In this document: positions 15,281 through 23,051 of the stretch, piece by piece
Layout of the letters: each line of letters begins with the position of its first letter
Position numbering within the stretch: the first letter of the stretch is position 1
Assembly (NCBI GenBank): GCA_013816245.1
Contig: JACDEU010000006.1
Span: 16,775-80,774, forward strand
Length of the DNA stretch: 64,000 nt
Origin: Actinomycetota bacterium
GTDB taxonomy: Bacteria > Actinomycetota > Thermoleophilia > Gaiellales > Gaiellaceae
Direction of reading: 5' to 3'
Program-made: the position numbers and the translations under genes
The notes under the pieces: model-generated
Databases searched by the model: none
What the model saw: only the letters and a program-made list of their open reading frames with translations
Told to the model about the DNA's origin: nothing

Positions 15281-16321
15281 TTAGGCGCCCCACCAAAAGC
15301 TGGCGGCGATGACGACGTACAGGCCGATCAGGATTGCGCCTTCCTCCCAGGTGCTCTCGCCGTCGTAGACGACGAGCGCGGCGATGCCGGCGGCCATCAG
15401 CAGCGCGATCGCGAGCAGCGTCGGGAAGGCGAGCGTCAGCGTCGTGGCGAAGAAAAGGCTCGCGAAAACGAGGACCGGTGTCAGGAACAGCGCGATCTGC
15501 AGCGAAGAATTGACGATCACGGAGACAGCGAACTCGGCTCTGTTCCGCATGGCGAACTGGACGCCCACGACGTTTTCCACGGCGTTGCCTGCGATCGCCA
15601 CGACGACCAGCCCCGCGAAGGCCTCGCTCATGCCGAGCGTCTCCGTCGCCGGACGCAGCGCGCTGACGAACCAGTCGCTCACGAATGCGGCGGCGATCCC
15701 CGCTGACGCGAGCACGACCACCGTCGTCAGCAGAGTCCAACGGGCAGGCTCGACACTTGCGGACTCCCCACCCGCAAGGAAGTAGGGCAGCGTCAGGAAG
15801 AACAGCACGAGTAGCACGCCCGCGCAGATGAGGCTGAGGGACTTCGAATGTGTAGCGGCGGGCGCGTGAAACGCGTTCGCCAGCGTTGGCAGCGCCAGAA
15901 TCGCCGCCGCCATTGCGGTCAGCGTCGCGATCATCCGTGCTCGTGGCGAGTCGAACTTCTGCGTCCCGTGGCGCAGCCCGCCGGCGACGAAAGCAATTCC
16001 GAGCACGAGCACACTGTTGGCGATGATCGACCCGACGAGCGCCGCCTGCACGACGCGGATCAATCCTTCCCGGATCGCGAAGAGCGCGATGAACAACTCC
16101 GGCAGATTCCCGAGCGCGCTCTGGATCACGCTCGCCACGGATGAGCCCACGCGGCTGCCGAGCTGCTCGGTCGCGCCGCCGACGAGCCGGGCGAGAACCG
16201 CGATCGCGAACGCGGCCAGCGCAAACGTCAGCACGGGCGTGGCAGCGGCGAAGTGGGCCACACCCGCGACGGCAAGAAGCACCCCCGCCACGGCGAGCTC
16301 GATCACGTCCCGGCGCGTCAC
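15281..16321 (-). CDS. Ca2+/H+ antiporter (CaCA/CAX family)
   Basis: A 346-residue membrane protein with about eleven helices in two related halves. Each half has the ion-binding alpha-repeat: QSALGNLPELFIALFAIREG (first) and VAIAGNAVENVVGVQFAMRN (second), with the essential acidic residue after GN. It exchanges cytosolic calcium or another cation for protons. GTG 16321 (TRRDVIELAVAG) is chosen because upstream frame residues are the antisense of the divergent flavin reductase. Confidence 0.92.
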   Translation of the reverse strand: MTRRDVIELAVAGVLLAVAGVAHFAAATPVLTFALAAFAIAVLARLVGGATEQLGSRVGSSVASVIQSALGNLPELFIALFAIREGLIRVVQAALVGSIIANSVLVLGIAFVAGGLRHGTQKFDSPRARMIATLTAMAAAILALPTLANAFHAPAATHSKSLSLICAGVLLVLFFLTLPYFLAGGESASVEPARWTLLTTVVVLASAGIAAAFVSDWFVSALRPATETLGMSEAFAGLVVVAIAGNAVENVVGVQFAMRNRAEFAVSVIVNSSLQIALFLTPVLVFASLFFATTLTLAFPTLLAIALLMAAGIAALVVYDGESTWEEGAILIGLYVVIAASFWWGA

Positions 16322-16326
16322 GTCCC

Positions 16327-16334
16327 TATCATCG
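16327..16334. promoter_or_regulatory. overlapping divergent -10 boxes
   Basis: TATCAT (16327-16332, plus strand) ends 7 nt before ATG 16340. Its overlap on the minus strand, GATGAT (16334-16329), ends 7 nt before GTG 16321. The two leaderless promoters share bases, so they should be mutually exclusive. Confidence 0.55.
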
Positions 16335-16339
16335 ACCCC

Positions 16340-16810
16340 ATGACAGGTGAAGAGCTGCGGGAAGTGATGCGCCGCTTCCCGGCGCCGGTCGCCGTCGTGA
16401 CCACGGAGGTGGACGGCGAACGGTTCGGGCTCACGGTCGGCTCGCTCGTCTCGCTGTCGCTCGCACCTCCGCTCGTCGGCATCTCGATCGGGAAGGATTC
16501 GTCCTCGCACGAGCCGCTGCGGCAGGCGGCCGGCTGGACAGCCAGCCTGCTGGCCGGCTCGCAGCAGACCGTCGCGCAACACTTCGCCCGTCGAGGGATT
16601 CCGCCGGTCGCACTGTGGAACGGAGTGGACGTGCGCGAGGGCACACGGGGGCCACTGGTAGTGGGCGCGCTCGCCTGGCTCGAGTGCCGCACCGTCTCGC
16701 AACACGATGCCGGCGACCACACGATCTTCGTCGGGGAGGTGGAGTCGACCGAGCGCGGCGCGACGGGGCCGGGGCTCGTGTACCGCGACGGCGGCTTCCT
16801 GCCCGCGTGA
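16340..16810 (+). CDS. flavin reductase-domain protein
   Basis: A 156-residue single-domain FMN-binding split-barrel protein: MRRFPAPVAVVTTEVDGERF, then GLTVGSLVSLSLAPPLVGIS and later HTIFVGEVESTERG, all typical of the flavin reductase/HpaC-like family. It reduces or binds flavin using NAD(P)H, often as partner of a flavin-dependent monooxygenase, which is not seen here. The ATG is 7 nt after TATCAT, so the transcript is probably leaderless. Its stop overlaps the next start as GTGA. Confidence 0.88.
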   Translation: MTGEELREVMRRFPAPVAVVTTEVDGERFGLTVGSLVSLSLAPPLVGISIGKDSSSHEPLRQAAGWTASLLAGSQQTVAQHFARRGIPPVALWNGVDVREGTRGPLVVGALAWLECRTVSQHDAGDHTIFVGEVESTERGATGPGLVYRDGGFLPA

Positions 16811-17484
16811 TCGAGGCAGTCGTCTTCGATCTCGACGGGGTCATCGTCGACAGCGAGGAAGCGTGGGACGAGGTACGGGAAAGGCTCGCACGCGAAAGAG
16901 GTGGGCGCTGGAGCGAGCGGGCGCAGGCCGACATGATGGGAATGAGCTCGATCGAATGGTCCCGCTATATGCACGACGTCGTCGGTCTGCCCGAGCCGCC
17001 GAAAGAGATCAACCGTGAGGTCGTGCGGCATATGCTCGACAGGTACTCGCGCGATCTGCCGTTGATCGACGGCGCGGTCGATGCTGTGAAGCGCCTGGCT
17101 GAGCACTGGCCGCTCGGCGTCGCGTCGTCGTCGAACCGCGAACTGATCGACCGCGTGCTCGAGGTCTCCGGGCTGACGTCTTACTTCCAGGCGACGGTCT
17201 CGTCCGAGGAGGTCGCGCGCGGCAAGCCTGCGCCGGATGTCTATCTCGAAGCCGCGCGGCGACTCGGCGCCGAGCCGGCACGCTCCGTTGCGATCGAGGA
17301 CTCTGCCAACGGGATTCGCTCCGCCCATGCCGCAGGTATGCATGTCGTCGCGATTCCCAATCGCGCCTTCGCGCCGCCGGCAGACGTTCTCACGCAGGCG
17401 GAAGTCGTGCTGCACTCGATCGAAGAGCTCGATCCCGAGATCGTCAGGGAGGCGGAGCGCCCTTCGATTCCCAGTAACGGTTGA
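16807..17484 (+). CDS. HAD-superfamily beta-phosphoglucomutase-like phosphatase
   Basis: A 225-residue HAD enzyme. Motif I is FDLDGVIVDSE, motif II ASSSNREL, the motif III Lys lies in GKPAPDVYLEAARRLG, and motif IV is IEDSANGIRSAHAAGM. A helical cap domain spans residues 15-85. This pattern is typical of subfamily I phosphatases and beta-phosphoglucomutases; the exact substrate is unknown. GTG 16807 overlaps the flavin reductase stop. The 3' end overlaps the convergent DUF4234 gene by about 40 bp. Confidence 0.88.
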   Translation: MIEAVVFDLDGVIVDSEEAWDEVRERLARERGGRWSERAQADMMGMSSIEWSRYMHDVVGLPEPPKEINREVVRHMLDRYSRDLPLIDGAVDAVKRLAEHWPLGVASSSNRELIDRVLEVSGLTSYFQATVSSEEVARGKPAPDVYLEAARRLGAEPARSVAIEDSANGIRSAHAAGMHVVAIPNRAFAPPADVLTQAEVVLHSIEELDPEIVREAERPSIPSNG

Positions 17485-17833
17485 GCGCGCCCTGCACCTT
17501 GACGAACCAGACGATGTTTCCGATCAGCGGCAGCAGGACCCAGAGCCCGGTCAGCCCCCGCACGGGGCTCTTCTGCCTGTCGAGGTCCTCGTACATGTAC
17601 CGGACCTCGGACGGAACGACGAAGAAGGTGATGGGTGAGATCAGGATGTAGATCACGAGCCCGATCACGCCGCCGACGCCGTTGCCGGAGTAGCGCTTGA
17701 TCTCCTCGTGTGTCTTGTAGGTCCAGACGAGCGTGTAGATGCCGAGGGTCAGGATCGCCCAGAGGATCGAGAGCCCGATGGAACGCGTCTGCCCGACCGG
17801 CCCGCGCTGTCGTTCTGCCGCCATCGCCGTCAC
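17444..17833 (-). CDS. DUF4234 membrane protein
   Basis: A 129-residue protein with three hydrophobic segments: ILWAILTLGIYTLVWTYKTHEEI, GVIGLVIYILISPITFFVVP and LTGLWVLLPLIGNIVWFVKV. The first, ending in a YxxxW-T/KxxxE pattern, is diagnostic of DUF4234. Function is unknown. The tail overlaps the convergent HAD gene. Confidence 0.85.
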   Translation of the reverse strand: MTAMAAERQRGPVGQTRSIGLSILWAILTLGIYTLVWTYKTHEEIKRYSGNGVGGVIGLVIYILISPITFFVVPSEVRYMYEDLDRQKSPVRGLTGLWVLLPLIGNIVWFVKVQGALNRYWESKGAPPP

Positions 17834-17845
17834 GTGCCGGTCATC

Positions 17846-18484
17846 TCATGCACGCCAGATGAGATTCATCCCGTCCCGGACCGTCAGTAGAACGTTTTCG
17901 ACCCGTTCGTCGTTGATCACGTGGTCGTTGAATGACTTGATCGCCAGCGTGTTCTCGTCATCGTCGTCCTCGACGACACGACCGGACCAGAGCGTGTTGT
18001 CGACGACCATCAGGCCGTCGTCGGCGAGCAAGGACAATGTCGCCTCGTAGTAGTTCAGGTAGTTCGGCTTGTCCGCGTCGATGAAGACGAGGTCGAACGG
18101 GCCGTCGAGTTGTGCGATCGTCTCGAGTCCGGAGCCGAGCCGGTAGTCGATTCGGTCCGCGACGCCCGCTTCCTCGGCATAACGGCGCGCGATCGTCGTC
18201 GTCTCCTCGTTGACGTCGCAGGTGATGATGCGCCCGCCCGTCGGCAGTGCGAGCGCCATCGAGATCGACGAGTAGCCGGTGAACGTGCCGAGCTCGAGCA
18301 CGCGCCTCGCACGCAGTGTTCGGACGAGCGTCCCGAGGAAGCGGCCCTCGAGACGACCGACCATCATCTGCGGGGCGGTGGTCTTCTCGTGCGTCTCGGC
18401 CGCCAGGCGCTCGAACAGCTCTCCGTCCGGGGACGTGTGCTCCTCCGCGTACTGCTCGACCCGAGGGTCGACGATGAAGCTCAT
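17846..18484 (-). CDS. class I SAM-dependent O-methyltransferase
   Basis: A 212-residue catechol/caffeoyl-CoA O-methyltransferase-type enzyme. Motif I is VLELGTFTGYSSISMALALP, the acidic residue of motif II is in IITCDVNEE, and the metal-binding loop is FIDADKPNYLNYYEATL. It transfers a methyl group from SAM to a hydroxyl using Mg2+; the acceptor is unknown. ATG 18484 overlaps the fabF stop (ATGA). Confidence 0.9.
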   Translation of the reverse strand: MSFIVDPRVEQYAEEHTSPDGELFERLAAETHEKTTAPQMMVGRLEGRFLGTLVRTLRARRVLELGTFTGYSSISMALALPTGGRIITCDVNEETTTIARRYAEEAGVADRIDYRLGSGLETIAQLDGPFDLVFIDADKPNYLNYYEATLSLLADDGLMVVDNTLWSGRVVEDDDDENTLAIKSFNDHVINDERVENVLLTVRDGMNLIWRA

Positions 18485-19710
18485 TCGACGCGCCCGAGCA
18501 AGACGCAGCCGTTGTGGCCACCGAGGCCCATCGCGTTCGAGAGCGCCACGTCGAGCTTCGCCTGCCGCGCCTCGTTCGGCACGTAGTCCAGGTCGCAGTC
18601 CGGGTCGGGGTGGCGGTAGTTGATCGTGGGAGGGATCACTCCATCGTGCAGCGCGAGTGCGCACATCATCGCCTCGATCGCCCCCGCCGCGCCGAAGGTA
18701 TGGCCCATCATCGATTTGGTCGAGGAGATGGCGAGCTCGTAGGCATGGTCGCCGAAGACGGCCTTGATCGCCTTCGTCTCGGCGAGATCTCCGAGCGGCG
18801 TCGAGGTGCCGTGCGCGTTGATGTAGCCGACCCGCTCCGGCTCGACGCCTGAACGGCGGAGCGCGGCACGCATCATGTCCGCGACACCGGTGGCCTCTGG
18901 CTCGGGCTGCGCCATGTGGTGGGCATCGTTCGAGGCGCCGTAACCCAGCACCTCCGCGTAGACGCGGGCGCCGCGGGCCTGGGCTGCTTCGAGCTCCTCA
19001 AGAACGAAGACGCAGGCACCCTCGCCCATCACGAACCCCGCCCGCGTCGCGTCGAACGGACGCGAGGCATGCGGCGGATCGTCGTTCTCGACCGCAAGGC
19101 CGCGCATGGCGGTGAACCCGGCGAGGATGAGCGGGTGCATGCAGGCCTCGCCCCCGCCGGCAAGGACGGCGTCCGCGTCTCCGCGCTTGATCAGCTCAGC
19201 CGCCTCCCCGATCGCGTGCGAGCCTGTGGCGCAGGCCGAGACCACCGCATAGTTCGGGCCCTTGATCCCGAGCGAGATCGCGAGCTGGCCGCTGGCGGAG
19301 TCGACGAGGACGTTCGGCAGGAAATTCGGCGAGACCCGGTTCGGGCCGCGGCTGAGGCGGATCTCTTCCTGCTCGAGGATTCCGCTCACACCGCCGATCG
19401 CCGTGCCGAAGACGATGCCGACCCGAGCCGGATCGAAGCCGTTCAGACCGGAGTCGCGGAGCGCCTCGCGCGCCGCCCCGAGGGCGAGGAGCACGTTCCG
19501 CTCGAGCTTTCGCACCTCCTTCGGCGAGGCGACCTGGCTCGCATCGAAGTCCTTGACCTCGGCCGCGACGCGCACAGGGGCGTCACCGGGGTCGAACGAG
19601 CGGATCCAGTCGATGCCGCTCTCCCCGGTGGTCGCCGCCCGCCACGTGGACGCCACGTCGTTTCCGAGCGGCGTGACCGCACCGAGACCTGTGACGGCGA
19701 CCTTCCTCAT
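18481..19710 (-). CDS. fabF: beta-ketoacyl-ACP synthase II
   Basis: A 409-residue condensing enzyme of fatty acid synthesis. The catalytic Cys lies in VVSACATGSHAIGEAAELI, the His residues in NAHGTSTPLGDLAETKA and KSMMGHTFGAAGAIEAM, and the C-terminal Gly-rich loop is NAMGLGGHNGCVLL. It extends acyl-ACP with malonyl-ACP. No other fab gene is adjacent. A TAAGCT box 6 nt before the ATG indicates a leaderless start. Confidence 0.96.
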   Translation of the reverse strand: MRKVAVTGLGAVTPLGNDVASTWRAATTGESGIDWIRSFDPGDAPVRVAAEVKDFDASQVASPKEVRKLERNVLLALGAAREALRDSGLNGFDPARVGIVFGTAIGGVSGILEQEEIRLSRGPNRVSPNFLPNVLVDSASGQLAISLGIKGPNYAVVSACATGSHAIGEAAELIKRGDADAVLAGGGEACMHPLILAGFTAMRGLAVENDDPPHASRPFDATRAGFVMGEGACVFVLEELEAAQARGARVYAEVLGYGASNDAHHMAQPEPEATGVADMMRAALRRSGVEPERVGYINAHGTSTPLGDLAETKAIKAVFGDHAYELAISSTKSMMGHTFGAAGAIEAMMCALALHDGVIPPTINYRHPDPDCDLDYVPNEARQAKLDVALSNAMGLGGHNGCVLLGRVE

Positions 19711-19716
19711 CGCGTG

Positions 19717-19722
19717 AGCTTA
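19717..19722 (-). promoter_or_regulatory. leaderless -10 box of fabF (TAAGCT)
   Basis: TAAGCT on the minus strand ends 6 nt before ATG 19710. No Shine-Dalgarno is visible. Confidence 0.5.
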
Positions 19723-19834
19723 GACAGCGGGTTGCTGCGTGAGGTTACGAATCCGTAGGTTTCGGGCAGAAATCCGCTCGTTCCTAGCAAAGGGCCAAGT
19801 CCTCGCCCTTCCGAACTACTTGGAGGTACGCGAG

Positions 19835-20137
19835 ATGTCAGTGGCCAACCCCACGCTGGGCGAGCAACCTCGGCTCGTCTTCTTCCACTCGCCGGTCTCG
19901 GGCAACTGTCGGCGCGTGGAGGGATTTCTAGCGCAAGTGCTGCAGCGGCGACGCAACCACGGAACGTTCGACGTGGTGCGCGTTTCCGAGGAAGAGCGCC
20001 CGGACCTGCTCGAGCGCTTCAAGATCGAAACTCTGCCGACGCTCGTCGTCGTCCAGAACAAGGCCGTGAAGGGCCGCCTCGAACGGCCGCGCGGCTGCCG
20101 GGACATCGAGGGCTTCCTCGCTCCCTGGCTCCACTGA
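19835..20137 (+). CDS. thioredoxin-like protein with a single active-site cysteine
   Basis: A 100-residue thioredoxin-fold protein: LVFFHSPVSGNCRRVEGFLA, then FKIETLPTLVVVQNKAVKGR with the cis-Pro of the fold. The usual CxxC is SGNC, leaving one cysteine, so disulphide reduction is unlikely unless it uses a monothiol mechanism. ATG 19835 is chosen for the GGAGG eight bases upstream; an upstream in-frame start would add a basic stretch without similarity. Confidence 0.8.
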   Translation: MSVANPTLGEQPRLVFFHSPVSGNCRRVEGFLAQVLQRRRNHGTFDVVRVSEEERPDLLERFKIETLPTLVVVQNKAVKGRLERPRGCRDIEGFLAPWLH

Positions 20138-20145
20138 TCCAAAAA

Positions 20146-20179
20146 GCCACGGCCCGGTGTCAGACACCGGGCCCGTGGC
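20146..20179 (-). terminator. strong intrinsic terminator
   Basis: A 16-bp stem (GCCACGGCCCGGTGTC, one-base loop, one bulge) followed on the minus strand by TTTTT (20145-20141). It ends the DUF892 gene and also lies just after the convergent thioredoxin-like gene. Confidence 0.85.
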
Positions 20180-20188
20180 CCCAAGTGA

Positions 20189-20950
20189 CTAGACGGTGAT
20201 GCCCTCCTCCTGGAGGGAGAGCTCGGCAAACTTGTCCCAGTTCTGCTCGATCAGCTTCGCCATCGCGCGCTCGTCCTCGATGATCTCCTGAGCGGCGGTC
20301 GCGGTCTCCTCGTCGCCCGCCTTCTGCGCGATGCGGCGTAGCAGCTCGTAGCTTGCGATCTCGAGGTGCTCCGTCGCATAGCCGTCGCGTGCGTTTCGGC
20401 CGGCTTTCTCACCGCGCACGAGATCGAGGGGCAGCTTGGCGAGCGCGCCGATCACGCCGCCGATCTGCTTCACGGTCGACGGCGACGCATCGTGAGCCTC
20501 GAGGCGCTCGACCATGCGGTCGGCATGACCCTGCGTCTGCATCTTGTGATGCTCGAGCGCGTCGAGGATCTCCGGGTCGTCGGTCGTCGAGATCATGCCG
20601 TCGAGCATGCGCAGAACGTTCTGCTCCATCGCATGCGCTTCGTCGATGTGCTTGAGCAGCTGTTCCTTCAACTGTGCCACGTCATCCAACCTCCTCATCT
20701 TGAATTGACCGAGCTCGCGGCCGAGCAGCGTGGAGCGTCCGAGGTAGCTCCCGTTCTGCGGCTCGAGCTTGTCCACGAACATGCTCAACGGGTAGTGGAG
20801 CTCCCGCCCACGCACCTCGAACGGCAGGCCCGGCACGTGCGGAAACTCCGTCGTCCCACGCGTTCCGTGGATGCGCTTTACGCATCCATGCAGCGGCGGC
20901 AGCGCGCCAGAGACACGCTCAACCTTCCAGACCCCATCGAGCTCACCCAC
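20189..20950 (-). CDS. DUF892 ferritin-like protein with an N-terminal extra domain
   Basis: A 253-residue protein. Residues 1-85 (VGELDGVWKVERVSGALPPL, GTRGTTEFPHVPGLPFEVRG, LGRELGQFKMRR) form a separate beta-rich domain of unknown role. Residues 90-250 are a DUF892/YciE-like four-helix bundle, with EQLLKHIDEAHAMEQNVLRM, EHHKMQTQGHADRMVERLEA, then YATEHLEIASYELLRRIAQ and EDERAMAKLIEQNWDKF carrying Glu/His pairs suited to a di-metal site. YciE-type proteins are stress-induced. GTG 20950 is preferred because longer versions overlap the divergent ligase. Confidence 0.8.
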   Translation of the reverse strand: MGELDGVWKVERVSGALPPLHGCVKRIHGTRGTTEFPHVPGLPFEVRGRELHYPLSMFVDKLEPQNGSYLGRSTLLGRELGQFKMRRLDDVAQLKEQLLKHIDEAHAMEQNVLRMLDGMISTTDDPEILDALEHHKMQTQGHADRMVERLEAHDASPSTVKQIGGVIGALAKLPLDLVRGEKAGRNARDGYATEHLEIASYELLRRIAQKAGDEETATAAQEIIEDERAMAKLIEQNWDKFAELSLQEEGITV

Positions 20951-20984
20951 GTCAGTAGGGTTCCGCCCGGTGCCTGGACCAAAC

Positions 20985-21977
20985 GTGCCCTTTCCACCGA
21001 TGGAAGCCCAGCTCGTCAAGGAGCTTCCCGACACCGACGGCTGGCAGTTCGAGCCGAAATGGGATGGTTTCCGGGGTGTGCTGGAGAACGACGGCGGCGA
21101 GCTCGCCCTCTGGTCTCGTAACGGCCGGCCGCTACTGCGCTATTTCCCGGAGCTGCGTCCCCTGGGTGACCTCTTGCCGCCTCACTCGGCCTTGGACGGG
21201 GAGATCGTGATCGCGCGTGATGGCGTCCTCGACTTCGACTCCATGCAGATGCGCCTCCACCCGGCGGAGTCGCGCGTGCGCAAGTTGTCGGCGGAGATCC
21301 CGGCCGACTTCATCGTCTTCGACCTTCTGCTCTGGGACGGCAAACCGATCCACGAGCAGCGGCTCGAGGAGCGCCGAGCCGAGCTCGAGCGAATCGGCCA
21401 GGGCTTCCACCTCTCCCCGACGACGAGCGATGCGAAGGACGCGCAGAAGTGGCTCGACAGTTTCGAGGCAGCCGGTCTCGACGGTGTGATCGCGAAGAAG
21501 CTCGGTCTCCCATATCTCCCGGGCTCCCGTGACGGCGTCCTCAAGGTGAAGCCGCACAAGACAGCCGACTGCGTGATCGTCGGCGTGCGCTGGAAGGAAA
21601 AGCCGACGCGGATCGCGACGCTTCTGCTCGGCCTCTACAGCGAGGAGAAGAAGATCGACTACGTGGGGTCGGCCGCGGTCGCGGCCAGTCGACACGAGGA
21701 GATCTTCGACCGAATCGAGCCGTTTTTGAAGGATGCGCCGGATCGCGGTTTCTCGGAGCCCAACCGCTGGGGCACGGGTGAGCTGCAGGAGTCGGCCGTG
21801 CGACCGGAGCTCGTGGCCGAGGTGCGCTACGACAAGGTGCAGGGCAACCGGTTCCGCCACGGATCGCGCTTCATCCGCTTCCGCGACGACAAGGACGCGG
21901 ATCAGTGCACGTGGCGCGAGGTCAGACCGGCCCGCCGCAAGGACGATCCGACTTTCGAAAGTCTGCTCGCGAGCTAG
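20985..21977 (+). CDS. ATP-dependent DNA ligase (LigC/LigD ligase-domain type)
   Basis: About 330 residues. The nucleotidyltransferase Lys is in EPKWDGFRG near residue 30, followed by WSRNGRPLLRYFPELRPL, the motif III-like DGEIVI, motif IV DGVIAKKLGLPYLPGSRDG and motif V LKVKPHKTADCVIVG. A C-terminal OB-fold ends in TWREVRPARR. It adenylates itself with ATP and seals nicks; this class works in bacterial NHEJ or alternative excision repair. The start may be GTG 20985 or ATG 21000. It is convergent with the LigD-type polymerase gene, so the two NHEJ activities are split. Confidence 0.92.
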   Translation: MPFPPMEAQLVKELPDTDGWQFEPKWDGFRGVLENDGGELALWSRNGRPLLRYFPELRPLGDLLPPHSALDGEIVIARDGVLDFDSMQMRLHPAESRVRKLSAEIPADFIVFDLLLWDGKPIHEQRLEERRAELERIGQGFHLSPTTSDAKDAQKWLDSFEAAGLDGVIAKKLGLPYLPGSRDGVLKVKPHKTADCVIVGVRWKEKPTRIATLLLGLYSEEKKIDYVGSAAVAASRHEEIFDRIEPFLKDAPDRGFSEPNRWGTGELQESAVRPELVAEVRYDKVQGNRFRHGSRFIRFRDDKDADQCTWREVRPARRKDDPTFESLLAS

Positions 21978-22035
21978 AGCTAAAGCTAAAGCTGGCCGCG
22001 GACGCCGGCATTCCGGTCGGCCGGACCCAAAACAT

Positions 22036-22098
22036 TCAGCCGCGCCATTCGCCCGTGAGGAGCGTGAGGGTGGCGAGGGTCACTGCGACTACGGAGGG
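22036..22098 (-). CDS. putative 20-residue hydrophobic micro-ORF after the LigD-type polymerase
   Basis: GTG 22098 overlaps the polymerase gene's stop as TAGTG and is preceded by AAAGGAG. It encodes about 20 residues (PSVVAVTLATLTLLTGEW then RG) before TGA. It could be a coupled membrane micropeptide or chance. Confidence 0.3.
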   Translation of the reverse strand, partial: PSVVAVTLATLTLLTGEWRG

Positions 22099-22100
22099 CA

Positions 22101-23018
22101 CTAGTGCTCCTTTCGTTGAATTGCCGGGGGGTCGATCCCGAAGAGCTCGAAGAGTTCTCCCAGGTCGGGACGATGACGCCAGATGTCCGCCGTGAGATCG
22201 CCCACGTCCGCGATGCGGTCGCGCATCGTCTTGACCGTGAAGTCGGCGGGATCGACGTCCGCGACCTCGTCCCAGCGGAGCGGCGCCGAGACGCGCGCGT
22301 CCGACCTGGGGCGGACCGAGTACGCGGTCGCGATTGTCCGGTCCCGGGTGTTCTGGCCGAAGTCGACGAACACGCCGCGCCGGTCGGCGACCCGCCACGT
22401 GGTCGTCGCCACCTCCTGGTCGCCGATCCGCCGCTCGACCTCTTCGGCAAGCGCTTTGGCGAAACGGCGAACTTCAGGGAACAAGACGTCGGGTTTGATC
22501 GGGGCGAGGATGTGCAGGCCGGTAGCGCCCGAGGTCTTCGGATAGGCGGCGAGACCAAGCTCGTCCATCACCTCGCGCACGACGAGTGCGATCTGGCGGA
22601 CATAAGGCCACTGGCCGTCGGTCGTGGGATCGAGGTCGATCAGCAGATAGTCGGGCCGCTCGATGTCGTCCACCCGGGAGTGCCAGGTGTGCAGCTCGAT
22701 ACACCCGAGGTTGACGACCCAGGCGAGGGCAGCCGCGTTGTCCAGCACGGCGAAGACAGTCGAGTGGCCGCTCGGGAACTCGACGTACTGTTCTCCGACG
22801 TACTCCGGATGTGAGGGCACTCGCTTCTGGTGGAAGAAGTTGCCTTCCACACCGTTCGGATAGCGGACCATGTGGAAAGGCCTCTGGCGCAGGTGCGGCA
22901 AAGCGCAGGCAGCGAAGTCGACGTAGTACTGGACAAGGTCACCCTTCGTCAGGCCGGCCCTCGGGAAGAAGATCTTGTCCGGGTTCGTTATGGAGACGTC
23001 ATGGCCGCCAACCTGCAT
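22101..23018 (-). CDS. LigD-type primase-polymerase (NHEJ)
   Basis: A 305-residue stand-alone polymerase domain of LigD: MQVGGHDVSITNPDKIFFPR, then LTKGDLVQYYVDFA, EGNFFHQKRVPSHP, the catalytic [12 protein letters not shown] YLLIDLDPTTDGQWPYVRQI and the SGATGLHILAPIK motif. It adds (ribo)nucleotides at DNA ends during non-homologous end joining. ATG 23018 follows GATACT by 7 nt. It is convergent with the ligase gene and divergent from the amino-acid binding protein. No Ku gene is in the window. Confidence 0.93.
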   Translation of the reverse strand: MQVGGHDVSITNPDKIFFPRAGLTKGDLVQYYVDFAACALPHLRQRPFHMVRYPNGVEGNFFHQKRVPSHPEYVGEQYVEFPSGHSTVFAVLDNAAALAWVVNLGCIELHTWHSRVDDIERPDYLLIDLDPTTDGQWPYVRQIALVVREVMDELGLAAYPKTSGATGLHILAPIKPDVLFPEVRRFAKALAEEVERRIGDQEVATTTWRVADRRGVFVDFGQNTRDRTIATAYSVRPRSDARVSAPLRWDEVADVDPADFTVKTMRDRIADVGDLTADIWRHRPDLGELFELFGIDPPAIQRKEH

Positions 23019-23025
23019 GGAGTGA

Positions 23026-23044
23026 AGTATCGGCGTGTTAGGGT
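23026..23044. promoter_or_regulatory. divergent leaderless promoter region
   Basis: GATACT on the minus strand (23031-23026) ends 7 nt before ATG 23018. TAGGGT on the plus strand (23039-23044) ends 7 nt before GTG 23052. This gives two back-to-back leaderless starts within 35 bp. Confidence 0.45.
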
Positions 23045-23051
23045 CGCCTGC

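Noticed and set aside
15281..16720. Longer version of the Ca2+/H+ antiporter
   Set aside because: The first 130 residues are the complement of the flavin reductase gene; a GTG at 16321 with a -10 box explains the start.
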